Below are positions 16,399 to 25,764 of a DNA stretch of 64,000 bases, piece by piece. The first letter of the stretch is position 1; each line of letters starts with the position of its first letter. Source of the DNA: Pseudodesulfovibrio pelocollis (lineage in GTDB: Bacteria; Desulfobacterota; Desulfovibrionia; Desulfovibrionales; Desulfovibrionaceae); assembly GCF_030282845.1 (NCBI RefSeq), contig NZ_JASTWE010000011.1:1-64000 (forward strand). Direction: 5' to 3'. Under the pieces are notes generated by a model. That model had not been told where the DNA came from. It saw only the letters and a list, made by a program, of their open reading frames with translations, and did not search any database. The position numbers and the translations under genes are program-made.

Positions 16399-18695
16399 GA
16401 TGCGGCCTCGCTTCCGGTTCCGGGTTGGTCGTCCTCAAGGGCAGCCAGCACGCGCCCAAAGGTGAAGGGGGCGCGGGTCATGGGCAGCCCGGCGCTGTAC
16501 AGGGCCGAGGCCACGGCCGGGAGCGGGCCGTTGAGCCCCACCTCGCCGATGCCCTTCATGCCGAAGGGGCCGGTGTGCTCGATGGTCTCCACGGCGTGGG
16601 ATTCGATGTCCGGCAGGTCCAGGGACGTGGGGATGACGTAGGTACACAGGTCCGTGGAGCGCAGCACGCCCGCCTCGGTCAGGACATCCTCGGTCAGGGC
16701 GTAGCCCAGCCCCTGGGCCACGGAGCCGTGCACCTGCTGCTCGAAATTCTGCGGGTTGAGGACCCGGCCGCCGTCGGTGAAGGCCACGTAGTCGAGCACG
16801 GCCACCCGGCCGGTCAGCTCGTCCACCTCGATGCGGGCCAGATGGGCGGCGTAGGGAAAGAGGAGGTGCGGAAAGCCCAGGGTGAAGGCCTCGCCGCCGC
16901 GCACCGGCTCGGGCGTGACCGGCATGAGGTGCTCGGCCATGCTGATGCGGTCGTCCGGGTGCATCATGGCGGCCAGGGCGGCCAGAGGCAGATCGCGGCC
17001 CGTGGGCAGGTGGCGCACCCCGCCGGGGATCATGGCAAAGCCCGAGCCGTCGTCCACGAAGAGCATCAGGGCGGCCCGGTTGAAGAGCTTGTCGCGCAGG
17101 GTTTCGCACGCCTTGATCAGGGCCTTGCCGTAGGTGTAGGTGGTCCGTCCGGCTGCGGCCGAGCCCGAGGGGTGGGTGCGGTCTGTGTCCGGCTGGACCA
17201 GCTCCATCACGGACTCGGGCTGGCAGAGGATCTCGCCCGCCATCTGGACAAAGGTGGAGGCGTTGCCCTGGCCCATGTCGCTGACTCCGTTGTAGACGCG
17301 GATGCGGCCCGACCCGGTCAGGCGCACCTTGGCCACGGCGTAGTCGGCCAGCCCCCGGCCATAGCCCATGCCGTTGAAGACAGCGGCCACGCCCACGGCC
17401 CGGCGGGTGAAGGGGGGCGCGTCGGCCCGCCACGCCTCGCGGCTCTTCCAGTGCGGATGGTCGCGCAGGCGCAGCAGACATTCCTCCATGCCCGTGGAGG
17501 TGGTCATGGTCACGCCCGCGCAGTTGCGCTCGCCCCGGGTGATGGCGTTCCTGAGGCGAAATTTCAGGGGGTCCATGCCCAGGGCGTGGGCCAACCGGTC
17601 CATCATGCCTTCAAAGGCGAAGCTGACCTGGGCCACGCCAAAGCCGCGAAAGGCTCCGGCCACGGGATTGTTGGTGTAGACGCAGCGTCCCTTGGCCTCC
17701 AGGTGGGGCAGCCGGTACGGCCCGCCCGAGTGTTCCATGCCCAGGGCCATGATCTCCACGCCCAGGTGGGCGTAGGCCCCGGTGTCGTAGTCCAGCTCGC
17801 AGCGCACCGCGTGCAGGGTTCCGTCGCGCTTGGCCCCGGCAGTGAAGCGCATGCGCGCGGCGTGGCGCTTGTATCCGGCCAGCATGCTCTCCTCGCGGTT
17901 CCACCACATCTTGACCGGGCGTCCCTTGGCGTGCATGGCCGCCAGGGCCAGCAGACACTGGACCGTGGCCCCGTCCTTGCCGCCGAAGCCGCCGCCCAGA
18001 TAGGGGCCGGTGACATGGATGCGCGAGGGATCGAGCCCCAGGGCGCGGCCGATCTCGAAGCGGTCGCGGAACGGGGCCTGGGTGGACACGGTCATGTGCA
18101 GGGTGCCGTCATCGTCAATGCGGGCCACGCCGTTCTCGGTCTCGATGAAGGCGTGTTCCTGGGCCGGGGTGTAAAAGGTCTCCTCCACCACCACGTCGCA
18201 CTCGGCAAGCCCGGCTTCCGCGTCGCCCTTGGCGATGGTGGCCGCCTTGAGCACGTTGCCAGTGTCCAGGCCGTGGATGTTGGGGGCGTCGTCGGCCAGG
18301 GCCGCGTCCAGAGTGTCCACCACGGGCAGCGGCTCGATCTCCATCTCGATGGCCCGCAGCGCCTCGGCGAGCGCCCGGCGCGACTCGGCCAGCACCAGGG
18401 CCACGGCATCGCCCGCGTGGCGCACCCGGGTGCCGCAGAGCACGGGCATGTCCCAGTAGACAAAGCCCTGGCGGTTGGTGCCGGGCACGTCCTTGCGGGT
18501 CAGCACCGCCACCACGCCCTCCACCTTCTCGGCCCGGGCGGTCTCGATGCGCCGGATGATGCCGTGGGGCACGCCAGCGCGCAGGGCACCGGCCCAGAGC
18601 ATGTCCGGGGGGTAGATGTCCGTGGCGAACTGTTCCGTGCCGCGTGCCTTGTCCAGGGCGTCGAAGCGGCGCGAGCGGCGGCCTATGTCCTGCAT
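16395..18695 (-). CDS. Molybdenum hydroxylase molybdopterin-binding subunit (xanthine dehydrogenase family)
   Basis: A 766-aa catalytic subunit of the aldehyde oxidase/xanthine dehydrogenase family. N-terminal Ald_Xan_dh_C domain (KARGTEQFATDIYPPDMLW) is followed by the Mo-cofactor region with GPYLGGGFGGKDG, GAFRGFGVAQVSFAFE, DMGQGNASTFVQMAGE and, near the C-terminus, MKGIGEVGLNGP whose Glu is the expected catalytic base. The start chosen is ATG 18695 with GAGGAAC upstream; an in-frame GTG at 18734 is an alternative. Substrate cannot be fixed from sequence: purines, nicotinate or aldehydes are possible. The nearby nucleoside importer and a selenium-type YedE make a purine hydroxylase, perhaps selenium-dependent, an attractive guess only. 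Confidence 0.88.
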   Translation of the reverse strand: MQDIGRRSRRFDALDKARGTEQFATDIYPPDMLWAGALRAGVPHGIIRRIETARAEKVEGVVAVLTRKDVPGTNRQGFVYWDMPVLCGTRVRHAGDAVALVLAESRRALAEALRAIEMEIEPLPVVDTLDAALADDAPNIHGLDTGNVLKAATIAKGDAEAGLAECDVVVEETFYTPAQEHAFIETENGVARIDDDGTLHMTVSTQAPFRDRFEIGRALGLDPSRIHVTGPYLGGGFGGKDGATVQCLLALAAMHAKGRPVKMWWNREESMLAGYKRHAARMRFTAGAKRDGTLHAVRCELDYDTGAYAHLGVEIMALGMEHSGGPYRLPHLEAKGRCVYTNNPVAGAFRGFGVAQVSFAFEGMMDRLAHALGMDPLKFRLRNAITRGERNCAGVTMTTSTGMEECLLRLRDHPHWKSREAWRADAPPFTRRAVGVAAVFNGMGYGRGLADYAVAKVRLTGSGRIRVYNGVSDMGQGNASTFVQMAGEILCQPESVMELVQPDTDRTHPSGSAAAGRTTYTYGKALIKACETLRDKLFNRAALMLFVDDGSGFAMIPGGVRHLPTGRDLPLAALAAMMHPDDRISMAEHLMPVTPEPVRGGEAFTLGFPHLLFPYAAHLARIEVDELTGRVAVLDYVAFTDGGRVLNPQNFEQQVHGSVAQGLGYALTEDVLTEAGVLRSTDLCTYVIPTSLDLPDIESHAVETIEHTGPFGMKGIGEVGLNGPLPAVASALYSAGLPMTRAPFTFGRVLAALEDDQPGTGSEAAS

Positions 18696-18871
18696 GGTGG
18701 CGGGTTCCTCGCATGGAGTTTGATGATGGATCACTGTGCGGCAAAGGGGTTAGCGTGTCAACGAGGCCATGAGGCGGGGCGTGGGCCAAAAAGGCATCTT
18801 TGTTTTTCATGCCGGGCCTTTCGCAGTGGGCCGGGGTATGCTATCAGGGAATCGAAACCAAGGAGGCAGCC

Positions 18872-19399
18872 ATGCGACAAGAGGACAGGGGCATGAACCC
18901 CTATGTGGCCGGAGCGCTGGCCGGACTGGTGCTGATTCTTTCGGTGCTGGTGGCCGGGCAGTTCTTTGGCGCGTCCACCTCGTTCGTGCGCTCGGCCGGG
19001 CTGGTGGAGCAGATCGTGGCCCCGGGCCATGTGGAAGAGTCGAGCTATTTCATGAAATATCTGGCCAGGGACCCGGGCATCGACTGGCAGTGGATGTTCG
19101 TGCTGGGCATCTTCTTTGGCGCGTTCCTCGCGTCCAACGCCACGGGCTCCTTCCGCTGGACCGATCTGCCCGACAGCTGGCGCGACCGCTTCGGGCCGAG
19201 CCGGGTCAGGCGGTTCGCCACCGCCTTTCTCGGCGGGACTCTTGCCCTGTTCGGCGCACGGCTGGCCGATGGCTGCCCGAGCGGCCACGGGCTTTCGGGC
19301 GTGGCCCAGCTCTCTGTGAGCGGGCTTGTGGCCATGGCCTGCTTTTTCGCGGGCGGGTTGATCACGGCCCGCCTGCTCTACCCCGGGAGGCGATCATGA
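18872..19399 (+). CDS. YeeE/YedE family transporter, N-terminal half
   Basis: A 175-aa membrane protein with about four hydrophobic segments. The motif LADGCPSGHGLSGVAQLSVSG is the conserved Cys-containing loop of YeeE/YedE (DUF395) proteins, as found in thiosulfate/sulfur permeases of the TsuA/PmpA type. AAGGAGG precedes the ATG at 18872. Its stop overlaps the next gene's start as ATGA, and the two half-size proteins probably pair to make one transporter. Ligand probably a sulfur species; inferred. Confidence 0.85.
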   Translation: MRQEDRGMNPYVAGALAGLVLILSVLVAGQFFGASTSFVRSAGLVEQIVAPGHVEESSYFMKYLARDPGIDWQWMFVLGIFFGAFLASNATGSFRWTDLPDSWRDRFGPSRVRRFATAFLGGTLALFGARLADGCPSGHGLSGVAQLSVSGLVAMACFFAGGLITARLLYPGRRS

Positions 19400-19920
19400 C
19401 CCTGATGTTCGGACTGTTCACCGGCGTGCTCTTCGGCTGGCTGCTCCAGCGGGCCAGGGTGCTGCGCTACGACAAGCAGCTCGGGGCGCTGCGCCTCAAG
19501 GACATGACCATCCTCAAGTTCATGCTCTCGGCCATCCTGGTGGCCTCGGTCGGGGTCCACCTGCTGGCGGACCTGGGCTTGGCCGAGTTGTCCATCAAGG
19601 GGACCACCCTTGGCGCGCAGATTCTGGGCGGCCTGATCTTCGGCGTTGGCTGGGCCCTGCTCGGCTATTGCCCGGGCACCTCCTGGGGCGCGCTGGGCGA
19701 GGGGCGATTCGACGGGTTGTGGGGCATTCTGGGGGGCTGGTTCGGGGCCGCCCTGTATGCCGAGGCCTACCCGGCCATGGAGGCCAGCGTGCTCACCTGG
19801 GGCAACCTCGGCAAGCTCACCCTGCCCGGCCTGCTGGGCGTCAGCCACTGGGTGGTCATCGCGCTTCTGGCCCTAGGCTGCGTCGCCCTGTTCCGTTTCT
19901 TCGAGCGCAGGGGGCTTTGA
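19396..19920 (+). CDS. YeeE/YedE family transporter, C-terminal half
   Basis: A 174-aa partner of the preceding protein with four to five hydrophobic segments. It carries FGVGWALLGYCPGTSWGALGEG, the second Cys loop of the fold, and begins LFGLFTGVLFGWLLQRARV. CGGGAGGCGATC lies before the ATG at 19396. Two half-size subunits in tandem are common for the PmpA/PmpB arrangement. Confidence 0.87.
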   Translation: MTLMFGLFTGVLFGWLLQRARVLRYDKQLGALRLKDMTILKFMLSAILVASVGVHLLADLGLAELSIKGTTLGAQILGGLIFGVGWALLGYCPGTSWGALGEGRFDGLWGILGGWFGAALYAEAYPAMEASVLTWGNLGKLTLPGLLGVSHWVVIALLALGCVALFRFFERRGL

Positions 19921-20004
19921 TCTCGGCACGAGGCAAAAACCGCTGGTGATTCGCAATGTCCCGGCGTAAATGATGGAGAGAAACCGTCTTGCGTCGGAGG
20001 TGAC

Positions 20005-21096
20005 ATGGGACTGGTCAAACGGCTCGGGGCGTGGCGGCTGCGTCAACGGACGCGGCACGCCGTTTCCTGGTCCCTCGGGGTGGGAAGTGCCATCTTCGCC
20101 TGCATCATCGTCTCGGGCGTCATCGGGTACATGACCATTGAGGGCTGGGGCTTCATCGACAGCTTCTACATGGTGGTCATCACCCTTTCCACGGTGGGCT
20201 TCATGGAGGTGCAGCCGCTTTCAAAAGCGGGCAGGATAATGACGGCGGCGATGATTCTGGGCGGTGTGGGCAGCTTTGCCTACCTCATGGGCACCATGTC
20301 TCAGGTGATCATCGAGGGCCGCCTGCAACACATCTGGGGGAAAAGAAGAGTGAGCAAGCTCATCAAGGGGTTGCGCGACCACTTCATCATATGCGGCTAT
20401 GGCCGTATCGGCAGCGTGGTCGTGGAGGAGATAGAGAAGGCGGGGCACCCCATGGTGGTCATCGAGAAGGACCCCGAGGCGCTCATGGCCCTGGAGAACA
20501 GGGGCGTGCTTGTCGTCAGCGGCGACGCGACCATGGACGAGGTGCTGCTTTCGGCCGGGCTGGAGCGGGCACGCTGCCTGATCACCGCCCTGAGCCAGGA
20601 CGCGGCCAACGTCTTCGTCACCCTCACGGCACGCCAGCTCAATCCGGGCCTGACCATCGTGGCCCGTACCGACACCGAGTCGCATATTTCCCGCCTTGAG
20701 CGGGCCGGGGCCGACCGGGTGGTCATGCCCTACAACATAGGCGGGCTGCGCATGGCCCAGAGCGTGTTGCGGCCCACGGTGACCAACCTGCTCGATCTGG
20801 CCGGCCGGGGCGACATCGACCTGCAAATGGAAGAACTGCCCGTGGCCCCCGACTCCGAACTGGTGGGCAAGCTGGTCAGGGACTCGGGCATCCGGGCCAA
20901 CTTCGACGTGATCATCGTCTGCATCAAGTCCACGGACGGGAAGATGCTCTTCAACCCCGGCCCCGGGATTGAAATCAAGGCAGGGGACCTGCTCGTGGCA
21001 CTGGGCAAGCCGGAGAACATGCCCGGACTCCAGGCGGTCTGCTCGCCGGGGCGCGATTTGGCGTCCGACAACACAAAACGGGAAATCGAAACATGA
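20005..21096 (+). CDS. Potassium channel with TrkA-N/TrkA-C (RCK) domains
   Basis: A 363-aa two-TM potassium channel subunit. TM1 is around residues 25-45, then the pore helix and filter in VVITLSTVGFMEVQPLS, TM2 GRIMTAAMILGGVGSFAYLMG, then an RCK NAD-binding domain (FIICGYGRIGSVVVEEIEKAG, GDATMDEVLL) and a TrkA-C domain at the C-terminus. The filter is TVGFM, not TVGYG, so ion selectivity may be relaxed. TCGGAGGTGAC precedes the ATG. The last codon overlaps a 54-aa zinc-ribbon gene. Confidence 0.9.
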   Translation: MGLVKRLGAWRLRQRTRHAVSWSLGVGSAIFACIIVSGVIGYMTIEGWGFIDSFYMVVITLSTVGFMEVQPLSKAGRIMTAAMILGGVGSFAYLMGTMSQVIIEGRLQHIWGKRRVSKLIKGLRDHFIICGYGRIGSVVVEEIEKAGHPMVVIEKDPEALMALENRGVLVVSGDATMDEVLLSAGLERARCLITALSQDAANVFVTLTARQLNPGLTIVARTDTESHISRLERAGADRVVMPYNIGGLRMAQSVLRPTVTNLLDLAGRGDIDLQMEELPVAPDSELVGKLVRDSGIRANFDVIIVCIKSTDGKMLFNPGPGIEIKAGDLLVALGKPENMPGLQAVCSPGRDLASDNTKREIET

Positions 21097-21257
21097 ACCT
21101 GTTCGGCCTGCTGAGCATATTCCAGAGAGTGCGCGCCCGGGCGCGCGTCTGCCCTGTGTGCGGGCATCGACAGGTGGTGTCGGAAGAAAGGCGCGCCCAG
21201 GCGGTTCGCTGCGACAAGTGCGGCGCGGCCATCCCGCCCGGCGCGAAACAAACATGA
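21093..21257 (+). CDS. 54-aa zinc-ribbon protein coupled to the potassium channel
   Basis: A small gene starting as ATGA on the channel's stop codon. The translation begins MNLFGLLSIFQRVRARARV and has two CxxC knuckles, CPVCGHRQ and CDKCGAA, about 15 residues apart, so it should bind one zinc ion. The N-terminal hydrophobic-basic stretch could lie at the membrane. Not a family I can name. The overlap suggests it is made with the channel. It ends at a TGA that itself overlaps a further in-frame ATG (21254) reading into the DUF3124 gene. Confidence 0.65.
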   Translation: MNLFGLLSIFQRVRARARVCPVCGHRQVVSEERRAQAVRCDKCGAAIPPGAKQT

Positions 21258-21313
21258 GCCCGCCCCGGCCCGGCCCGGCCGCGCGGGCTCGCAATACGCC
21301 ACGGAGAGTCGTG

Positions 21314-21772
21314 ATGGTCAGAAGATGGTTGTGCCCGGCCCTGCTCATGTGCCTGTTCCTGCTGCCGACCGAGGCACTGGCCCAGCGTTCCCTGGGTCAG
21401 ACCCTGTATGTTCCCTGCTATTCCCATATTTATCATGGTCCCAGGAACCGCACGTTGGACCTGACCGTGACCTTGAGCATACGCAACATTGATCAGCGCC
21501 TGCCCCTGACCCTGACCGTGGTGGACTACTACGACACTGACGGTCGCCTCATCCGCCACGAGCTGGACGAACCCCGTATCCTCGCCCCGCTGATGACCCT
21601 TGAATTCATGGTCCATCAACGCGACAGCGCGGGAGGATCCGGGGCCAACTTCATCGTGGTCTGGAAGGCGGACACCCCGGTCAACGCTCCGGTGGTGGAG
21701 ACGGTGATGATCAGCACCGAGTCGAGCCTTGGGGTCTCCTTCACGAGCCCGGCACGGGTGATCGAGGAATAG
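21314..21772 (+). CDS. DUF3124 domain exported protein
   Basis: A 152-aa protein with an N-terminal signal peptide (VRRWLCPALLMCLFLLPTEALA). The body matches DUF3124: LYVPCYSHIYHGPRNRTLDL, VTLSIRNIDQRLPLTL, VVDYYDTDGRLIRHEL and SGGSGANFIVVWKA. The fold is probably a beta sandwich; function is unknown. The start chosen is ATG 21314 with GGAG at 21303-21306; an ATG at 21254 would overlap the zinc-ribbon stop but puts a basic Pro-rich stretch before the signal. It lies in the channel to antiporter run. Confidence 0.82.
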   Translation: MVRRWLCPALLMCLFLLPTEALAQRSLGQTLYVPCYSHIYHGPRNRTLDLTVTLSIRNIDQRLPLTLTVVDYYDTDGRLIRHELDEPRILAPLMTLEFMVHQRDSAGGSGANFIVVWKADTPVNAPVVETVMISTESSLGVSFTSPARVIEE

Positions 21773-21818
21773 TCCTGGTCTGACCGGAACCCGAGGCTCT
21801 TCCACGGAGGCTTTCGCC

Positions 21819-23645
21819 GTGCATCAAATGACGAGCATCACCATCGCCCTGATTCTGGTGGCGGGCATCCTGTGCCAGTGGCTGGCCTGGAGGGTCAAGC
21901 TGCCGGCCATCATCTTCCTGCTCTCCTGCGGCGTGCTGGCCGGGCCGGTGCTGGGCTGGCTCGACCCGGACCTGCTCATGGGCGAGCTGCTCTTTCCCTT
22001 TGTCTCCCTGTCGGTTGCGGTCATTCTCTTCGAGGGCAGCCTGACCCTCAAGCTGCGCGAGATACCCGGCCTTGAGAAGGTGATCCGCAACATGATCACC
22101 CTGGGCGCGCTCATCACCTGGGCGATCACGGCCACTGCCACGGCCCTGCTCCTGGGCTTCGCCTGGGAGATCGCCTGCCTGTTCGGGGCCATCATGGTGG
22201 TCACCGGCCCCACGGTGGTCATGCCCATGCTGCGTACGGTGCGGCCCCGGGAGAGCGTGGCCAACATCCTGCAATGGGAGAGCATCCTCATCGACCCCAT
22301 CGGTGCCATCCTGGCGGTGCTGGTCTATCAGTTCATCGTGGCCGGGGGTGCGCAGGGCGGGGTGGCGGCCGGGGCCCTGGTCTTCGGCAAGATCGTGCTC
22401 ATCGGCGTGGGGCTGGGCGCGGGTGGCGGGTATCTCTTCGGCCTGCTGCTCAGGAAATACTGGGTGCCCCAGTTTCTGCACAACATCATTGCCCTGGCCC
22501 TGGTCTGCGGCGTGTTCGCCCTCTCCAACCTGCTGGAGGCGGAGTCCGGCCTGCTCACGGTCACGGTCATGGGCGTGTGGCTGGCCAACATGAAGGGCGT
22601 TGACCTCGACGAGATCATGGATTTCAAGGAGAGCTTGAGCCTGCTGCTCATCTCGGTCCTCTTCATCCTGCTGGCCGCGCGCATGGACCTCTCGGCCTTC
22701 CTGGCCCTGGGCTGGCCCGCCCTGGGGGTGTTCCTGGTCATCCAGTTCCTGGCCCGGCCCCTGAGCGTGCAGGCCAGCGCCCTGGGCTCGGGTCTGAGCA
22801 TGGCCGAGCGCCACCTGCTGTCCTGGATCGCGCCGCGCGGCATCGTGGCTGCGGCCATCACCGCGGTCTTTGCCATGAAGCTCGGCGCGCTGGGGTACGA
22901 GGACGCGCCGCAGCTGGTGCCCCTGACCTTCATGGTCATCATCGGCACGGTGCTGCTCCAGAGCACCACGGCCCGGTTCATTGCCAGCAGGCTCGGTGTG
23001 GCCGAGCCCGAGCCCCGGGGATTTCTCATCGTGGGGGCCAATCCCGTGGCCCAGGCCGTGGGGCTGGCCTTGCAGGAGAACGGCTACCGGGTGCTGCTGG
23101 CGGACCAGAACTGGTCGGCCGTGCGCGACGCCAAGCTCGCGGGCCTGCCCGCCTACTGGGGCAACCCGGTCTCCGAGCATGCGGAGCGCAACCTGAATCT
23201 GGTGGGCATCGGCCATCTGCTGGCCCTGTCTGCCAACGTGGAGCTCAACGCCCTGGCCGCGCAGTATTACCGGCTGGAATTCGAGCCGATGCGGATATTC
23301 TCGGTGCGCAACTGGCCCAGGAAGGACGGGGTGGCCGTGGAAAAATCAGCCTTTCGCTACGGCGGCCGCGTGCTCTTCGACGACGAGGTGGCCTACCGCG
23401 ACCTCAAGCGCATGTTTCGCCAGGGCGGGGAGATTCGGCGCACGGCCCTGACCCGCGAGTTCACCTTTGCCGACTATCTGGCCGACGCCTCGACGCACCG
23501 GCTGCCCCTCTTCGCCATTGACGGCGACGAGGGCATCCACGTCTTCACGCCTGACGCGGACTTCACACCCAGGGAAGGGTGGAGCATCCTGGCCCTGACC
23601 CGCGAGGCGGACAGGGCGGACTCCGATGGAGAAGAGAAAACCTAG
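21819..23645 (+). CDS. CPA1-type cation:proton antiporter with RCK-like tail
   Basis: A 608-aa protein. The first 400 residues form a Na+(K+)/H+ antiporter of the CPA1/CPA2 fold with about 12 TM segments (LPAIIFLLSCGVLAGP; AVILFEGSLTLK; VTGPTVVMPML; SILIDPIGAILAVLVYQF with the conserved Asp). The C-terminal 200 residues begin RGFLIVGANPVAQAVGLALQENGYRVLLADQN, a TrkA-N-like Rossmann domain, so nucleotide or NADH control is likely. The start is GTG 21819, with CGGAGG at 21805-21810; an ATG at 21828 is the alternative. It fits with the upstream potassium channel as an ion-homeostasis group. Confidence 0.88.
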   Translation: MHQMTSITIALILVAGILCQWLAWRVKLPAIIFLLSCGVLAGPVLGWLDPDLLMGELLFPFVSLSVAVILFEGSLTLKLREIPGLEKVIRNMITLGALITWAITATATALLLGFAWEIACLFGAIMVVTGPTVVMPMLRTVRPRESVANILQWESILIDPIGAILAVLVYQFIVAGGAQGGVAAGALVFGKIVLIGVGLGAGGGYLFGLLLRKYWVPQFLHNIIALALVCGVFALSNLLEAESGLLTVTVMGVWLANMKGVDLDEIMDFKESLSLLLISVLFILLAARMDLSAFLALGWPALGVFLVIQFLARPLSVQASALGSGLSMAERHLLSWIAPRGIVAAAITAVFAMKLGALGYEDAPQLVPLTFMVIIGTVLLQSTTARFIASRLGVAEPEPRGFLIVGANPVAQAVGLALQENGYRVLLADQNWSAVRDAKLAGLPAYWGNPVSEHAERNLNLVGIGHLLALSANVELNALAAQYYRLEFEPMRIFSVRNWPRKDGVAVEKSAFRYGGRVLFDDEVAYRDLKRMFRQGGEIRRTALTREFTFADYLADASTHRLPLFAIDGDEGIHVFTPDADFTPREGWSILALTREADRADSDGEEKT

Positions 23646-23655
23646 TGGAGCGGCG

Positions 23656-25035
23656 CTACTTCGCCCTGCCCATCAGGTCGTATTTCTTGAGCTTGTATTG
23701 CAGGTTGCTCTTGGAGAGGCCGAGCATGTCGGCGGCCTTGACTTGGACGAAGTCCGACTTGACCAGGGCGCGCCTGACCAGGGCGCCCTCTATCTTGTCC
23801 ATGGTCTCGGCCAGGTTCAGCTGCGAGGGCAGCAGGTCCACCGCGCTCTTGAACTGGGCCTCCTCGTCCTTGATCTCGGGCGGCAGGTCGTCGGCGTCGA
23901 TGACCTCGGTGCGGGCCAGCACCGTGCACCGCTCCACCACGTTCTCCAGCTGGCGCACGTTGCCCGGCCACTCGTAGGCGGTCAGGTAGTCCATGGCCGC
24001 GCCGGTGAACCCGGTGATCTCCACCTGATTCTCCTTGGTGTACTTGTCGAGAAAGTGGGCGGCCAGCAGCGGGATGTCCTCGCGCCGTTCGCGCAGGGGG
24101 GGCAGGAAGATGGAGACCACATTGAGGCGGTAAAAGAGATCCTCGCGGAACTCGCCGCGCGTCACGGCCTCCTGGAGGTTCTTGTTGGTGGCGGCCACGA
24201 TGCGGATGTCCACGTCAAAGGTGTCGGTGCCGCCCACGCGCTCTATCTGGTGCTCCTGGAGCACCCTGAGCAGTTTGACCTGAAGCTCTGGCGTCAGCTC
24301 GCCGATTTCGTCCAGGAACAGGGTGCCCTTGTTGGCCATTTCGAAGCGGCCCTTGCGCATGGCCGTGGCCCCGGTGAAGGAGCCCTTTTCGTGGCCGAAG
24401 AGCTCGCTTTCGAGCACGCCGGGGCTCAGCGCCATGCAGTTGACCGTGATGAAGGGCTCGTCGCGGCGCGGGGACGAGGCGTGGATGGCCCGGGCCACCA
24501 GCTCCTTGCCCGTGCCCGACTCGCCGAGGATGAGCACGGTGGAGCGGCTGGGCGCGGCCCGGTCGACCATGTCCATGACCTGCTGCATGCCCTTGCCCCG
24601 GGCGATGATGTTGCCCTTGCCGAAGCGGTCGAGAATCTCGCGCTTGAGGCGGATGTTCTCGCGCTGGGTGGCGGCGTATTGCACGGCCTTGGAGACCGAC
24701 AGGAGCATCTCCTCGTTGGCAAAGGGCTTGGTGATGTAGTCAAAGGCCCCGATGCGCATGGCCTCCACCGCGGCCTCGATGGAGCCAAACGCGGTCATGA
24801 TCAGCACCGGGATGTGCGGGTAGGCCTTCTTGCAGCGCTCAAGCACGTCCTGGCCCGTGAGCTTGGGCATCTTCATGTCCGTCAGGATGATGTCCACCTC
24901 GGATTCTTCGAGATAGGCCAGCCCCATTTCCGGGTCGGACAGGGCTGTCACGCCGTATCCCTCGTCCTCCAGGATGGATTCGAGGATGAGCAGGTAGTTT
25001 TTTTCGTCGTCAAGGACCAGGATGTTGGCGGGCAT
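23656..25035 (-). CDS. Sigma-54 dependent response regulator (AtoC/ZraR-like)
   Basis: A 459-aa regulator: receiver (phospho-acceptor D53 in [10 protein letters not shown]103 in ITKPF), AAA+ domain (Walker A GESGTGKE at 171-178, contact loop GSFTGA at 218-223 in place of GAFTGA, Walker B FLDEIGEL), and a Fis-type helix-turn-helix ([21 protein letters not shown]). Ser in the GAFTGA loop occurs in natural activators. No kinase gene is adjacent. The start is ATG 25035 with CCGGAGAG upstream. It faces the antiporter gene tail to tail with 10 bp between. Confidence 0.92.
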   Translation of the reverse strand: MPANILVLDDEKNYLLILESILEDEGYGVTALSDPEMGLAYLEESEVDIILTDMKMPKLTGQDVLERCKKAYPHIPVLIMTAFGSIEAAVEAMRIGAFDYITKPFANEEMLLSVSKAVQYAATQRENIRLKREILDRFGKGNIIARGKGMQQVMDMVDRAAPSRSTVLILGESGTGKELVARAIHASSPRRDEPFITVNCMALSPGVLESELFGHEKGSFTGATAMRKGRFEMANKGTLFLDEIGELTPELQVKLLRVLQEHQIERVGGTDTFDVDIRIVAATNKNLQEAVTRGEFREDLFYRLNVVSIFLPPLRERREDIPLLAAHFLDKYTKENQVEITGFTGAAMDYLTAYEWPGNVRQLENVVERCTVLARTEVIDADDLPPEIKDEEAQFKSAVDLLPSQLNLAETMDKIEGALVRRALVKSDFVQVKAADMLGLSKSNLQYKLKKYDLMGRAK

Positions 25036-25176
25036 GTGCTCTCCGGCTTGTTTCAGGGGATGTGCGGCAGGATAAATCAAGACGGCCCGAAAACCAAGGG
25101 GGCATTTGGCGCGTCGGGATTCGCATTGATTCCATCACCGCTGGATTGTGCCCCTGGCCCGTGGTATCGTCCGCGC

Positions 25177-25764
25177 ATGAACACCATGGACAAGAAGCGG
25201 CTGCGCGGCGAGATGCTGGCCCGGCGCGGTCAATTGCAACAGGACGAGGCGGCCGTGAGCCGGGCAAGCGAAGGGGTTCAGGAGCTGATCCGCACCCTGG
25301 CCGAATGGCGTGCGGCGCGCGAGGTGCTGGTCTACTGGCCCAAGGGGGGCGAGGTGGATGTGCGCCCGCTGGTCAGCGAGCTGTGGGAGCGCGGCTGCCG
25401 GGTGCTCCTGCCCCGGTGCCGCCCCGACGCCCCGGGCGAGATGGACCTGGCCTGCGCCGCCTGCGAATCCGACCTGACGCCCGGTCCCTACAGTCTTCTT
25501 GAGCCGGACGCGCACCGCTGCCCGGCTGTGGCGTCGTGCAATCCCGATCTGGCCCTGATTCCGGGCGTGAGCTTTGACCGGCGCGGCTTTCGGTTGGGCT
25601 TTGGCGGCGGCTACTACGACCGGCTCCTGGCCTCGGGCACCATGGGCCGCCCCCTGCTCGTCGGCATCGCCTATGCCTTCCAACTGGTGGACGAGCTGCC
25701 GGTGCAGCCCTGGGACATGCCGGTGGACATTGTCTGCACCGAGGAGGAACTGTGGCGGCCATAG
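25177..25764 (+). CDS. 5-formyltetrahydrofolate cyclo-ligase
   Basis: A 195-aa enzyme that converts 5-formyl-THF to 5,10-methenyl-THF using ATP. N-terminal DKKRLRGEMLARR, the middle VLVYWPKGGEVDVRPL, and the hallmark PGVSFDRRGFRLGFGGGYYDRLL place it in the 5-FTHF_cyc-lig family. The start is ATG 25177 (or 25186); neither has a good Shine-Dalgarno site, so the exact start is uncertain. Overlaps the PgeF-like gene by 13 bp. Confidence 0.92.
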   Translation: MNTMDKKRLRGEMLARRGQLQQDEAAVSRASEGVQELIRTLAEWRAAREVLVYWPKGGEVDVRPLVSELWERGCRVLLPRCRPDAPGEMDLACAACESDLTPGPYSLLEPDAHRCPAVASCNPDLALIPGVSFDRRGFRLGFGGGYYDRLLASGTMGRPLLVGIAYAFQLVDELPVQPWDMPVDIVCTEEELWRP

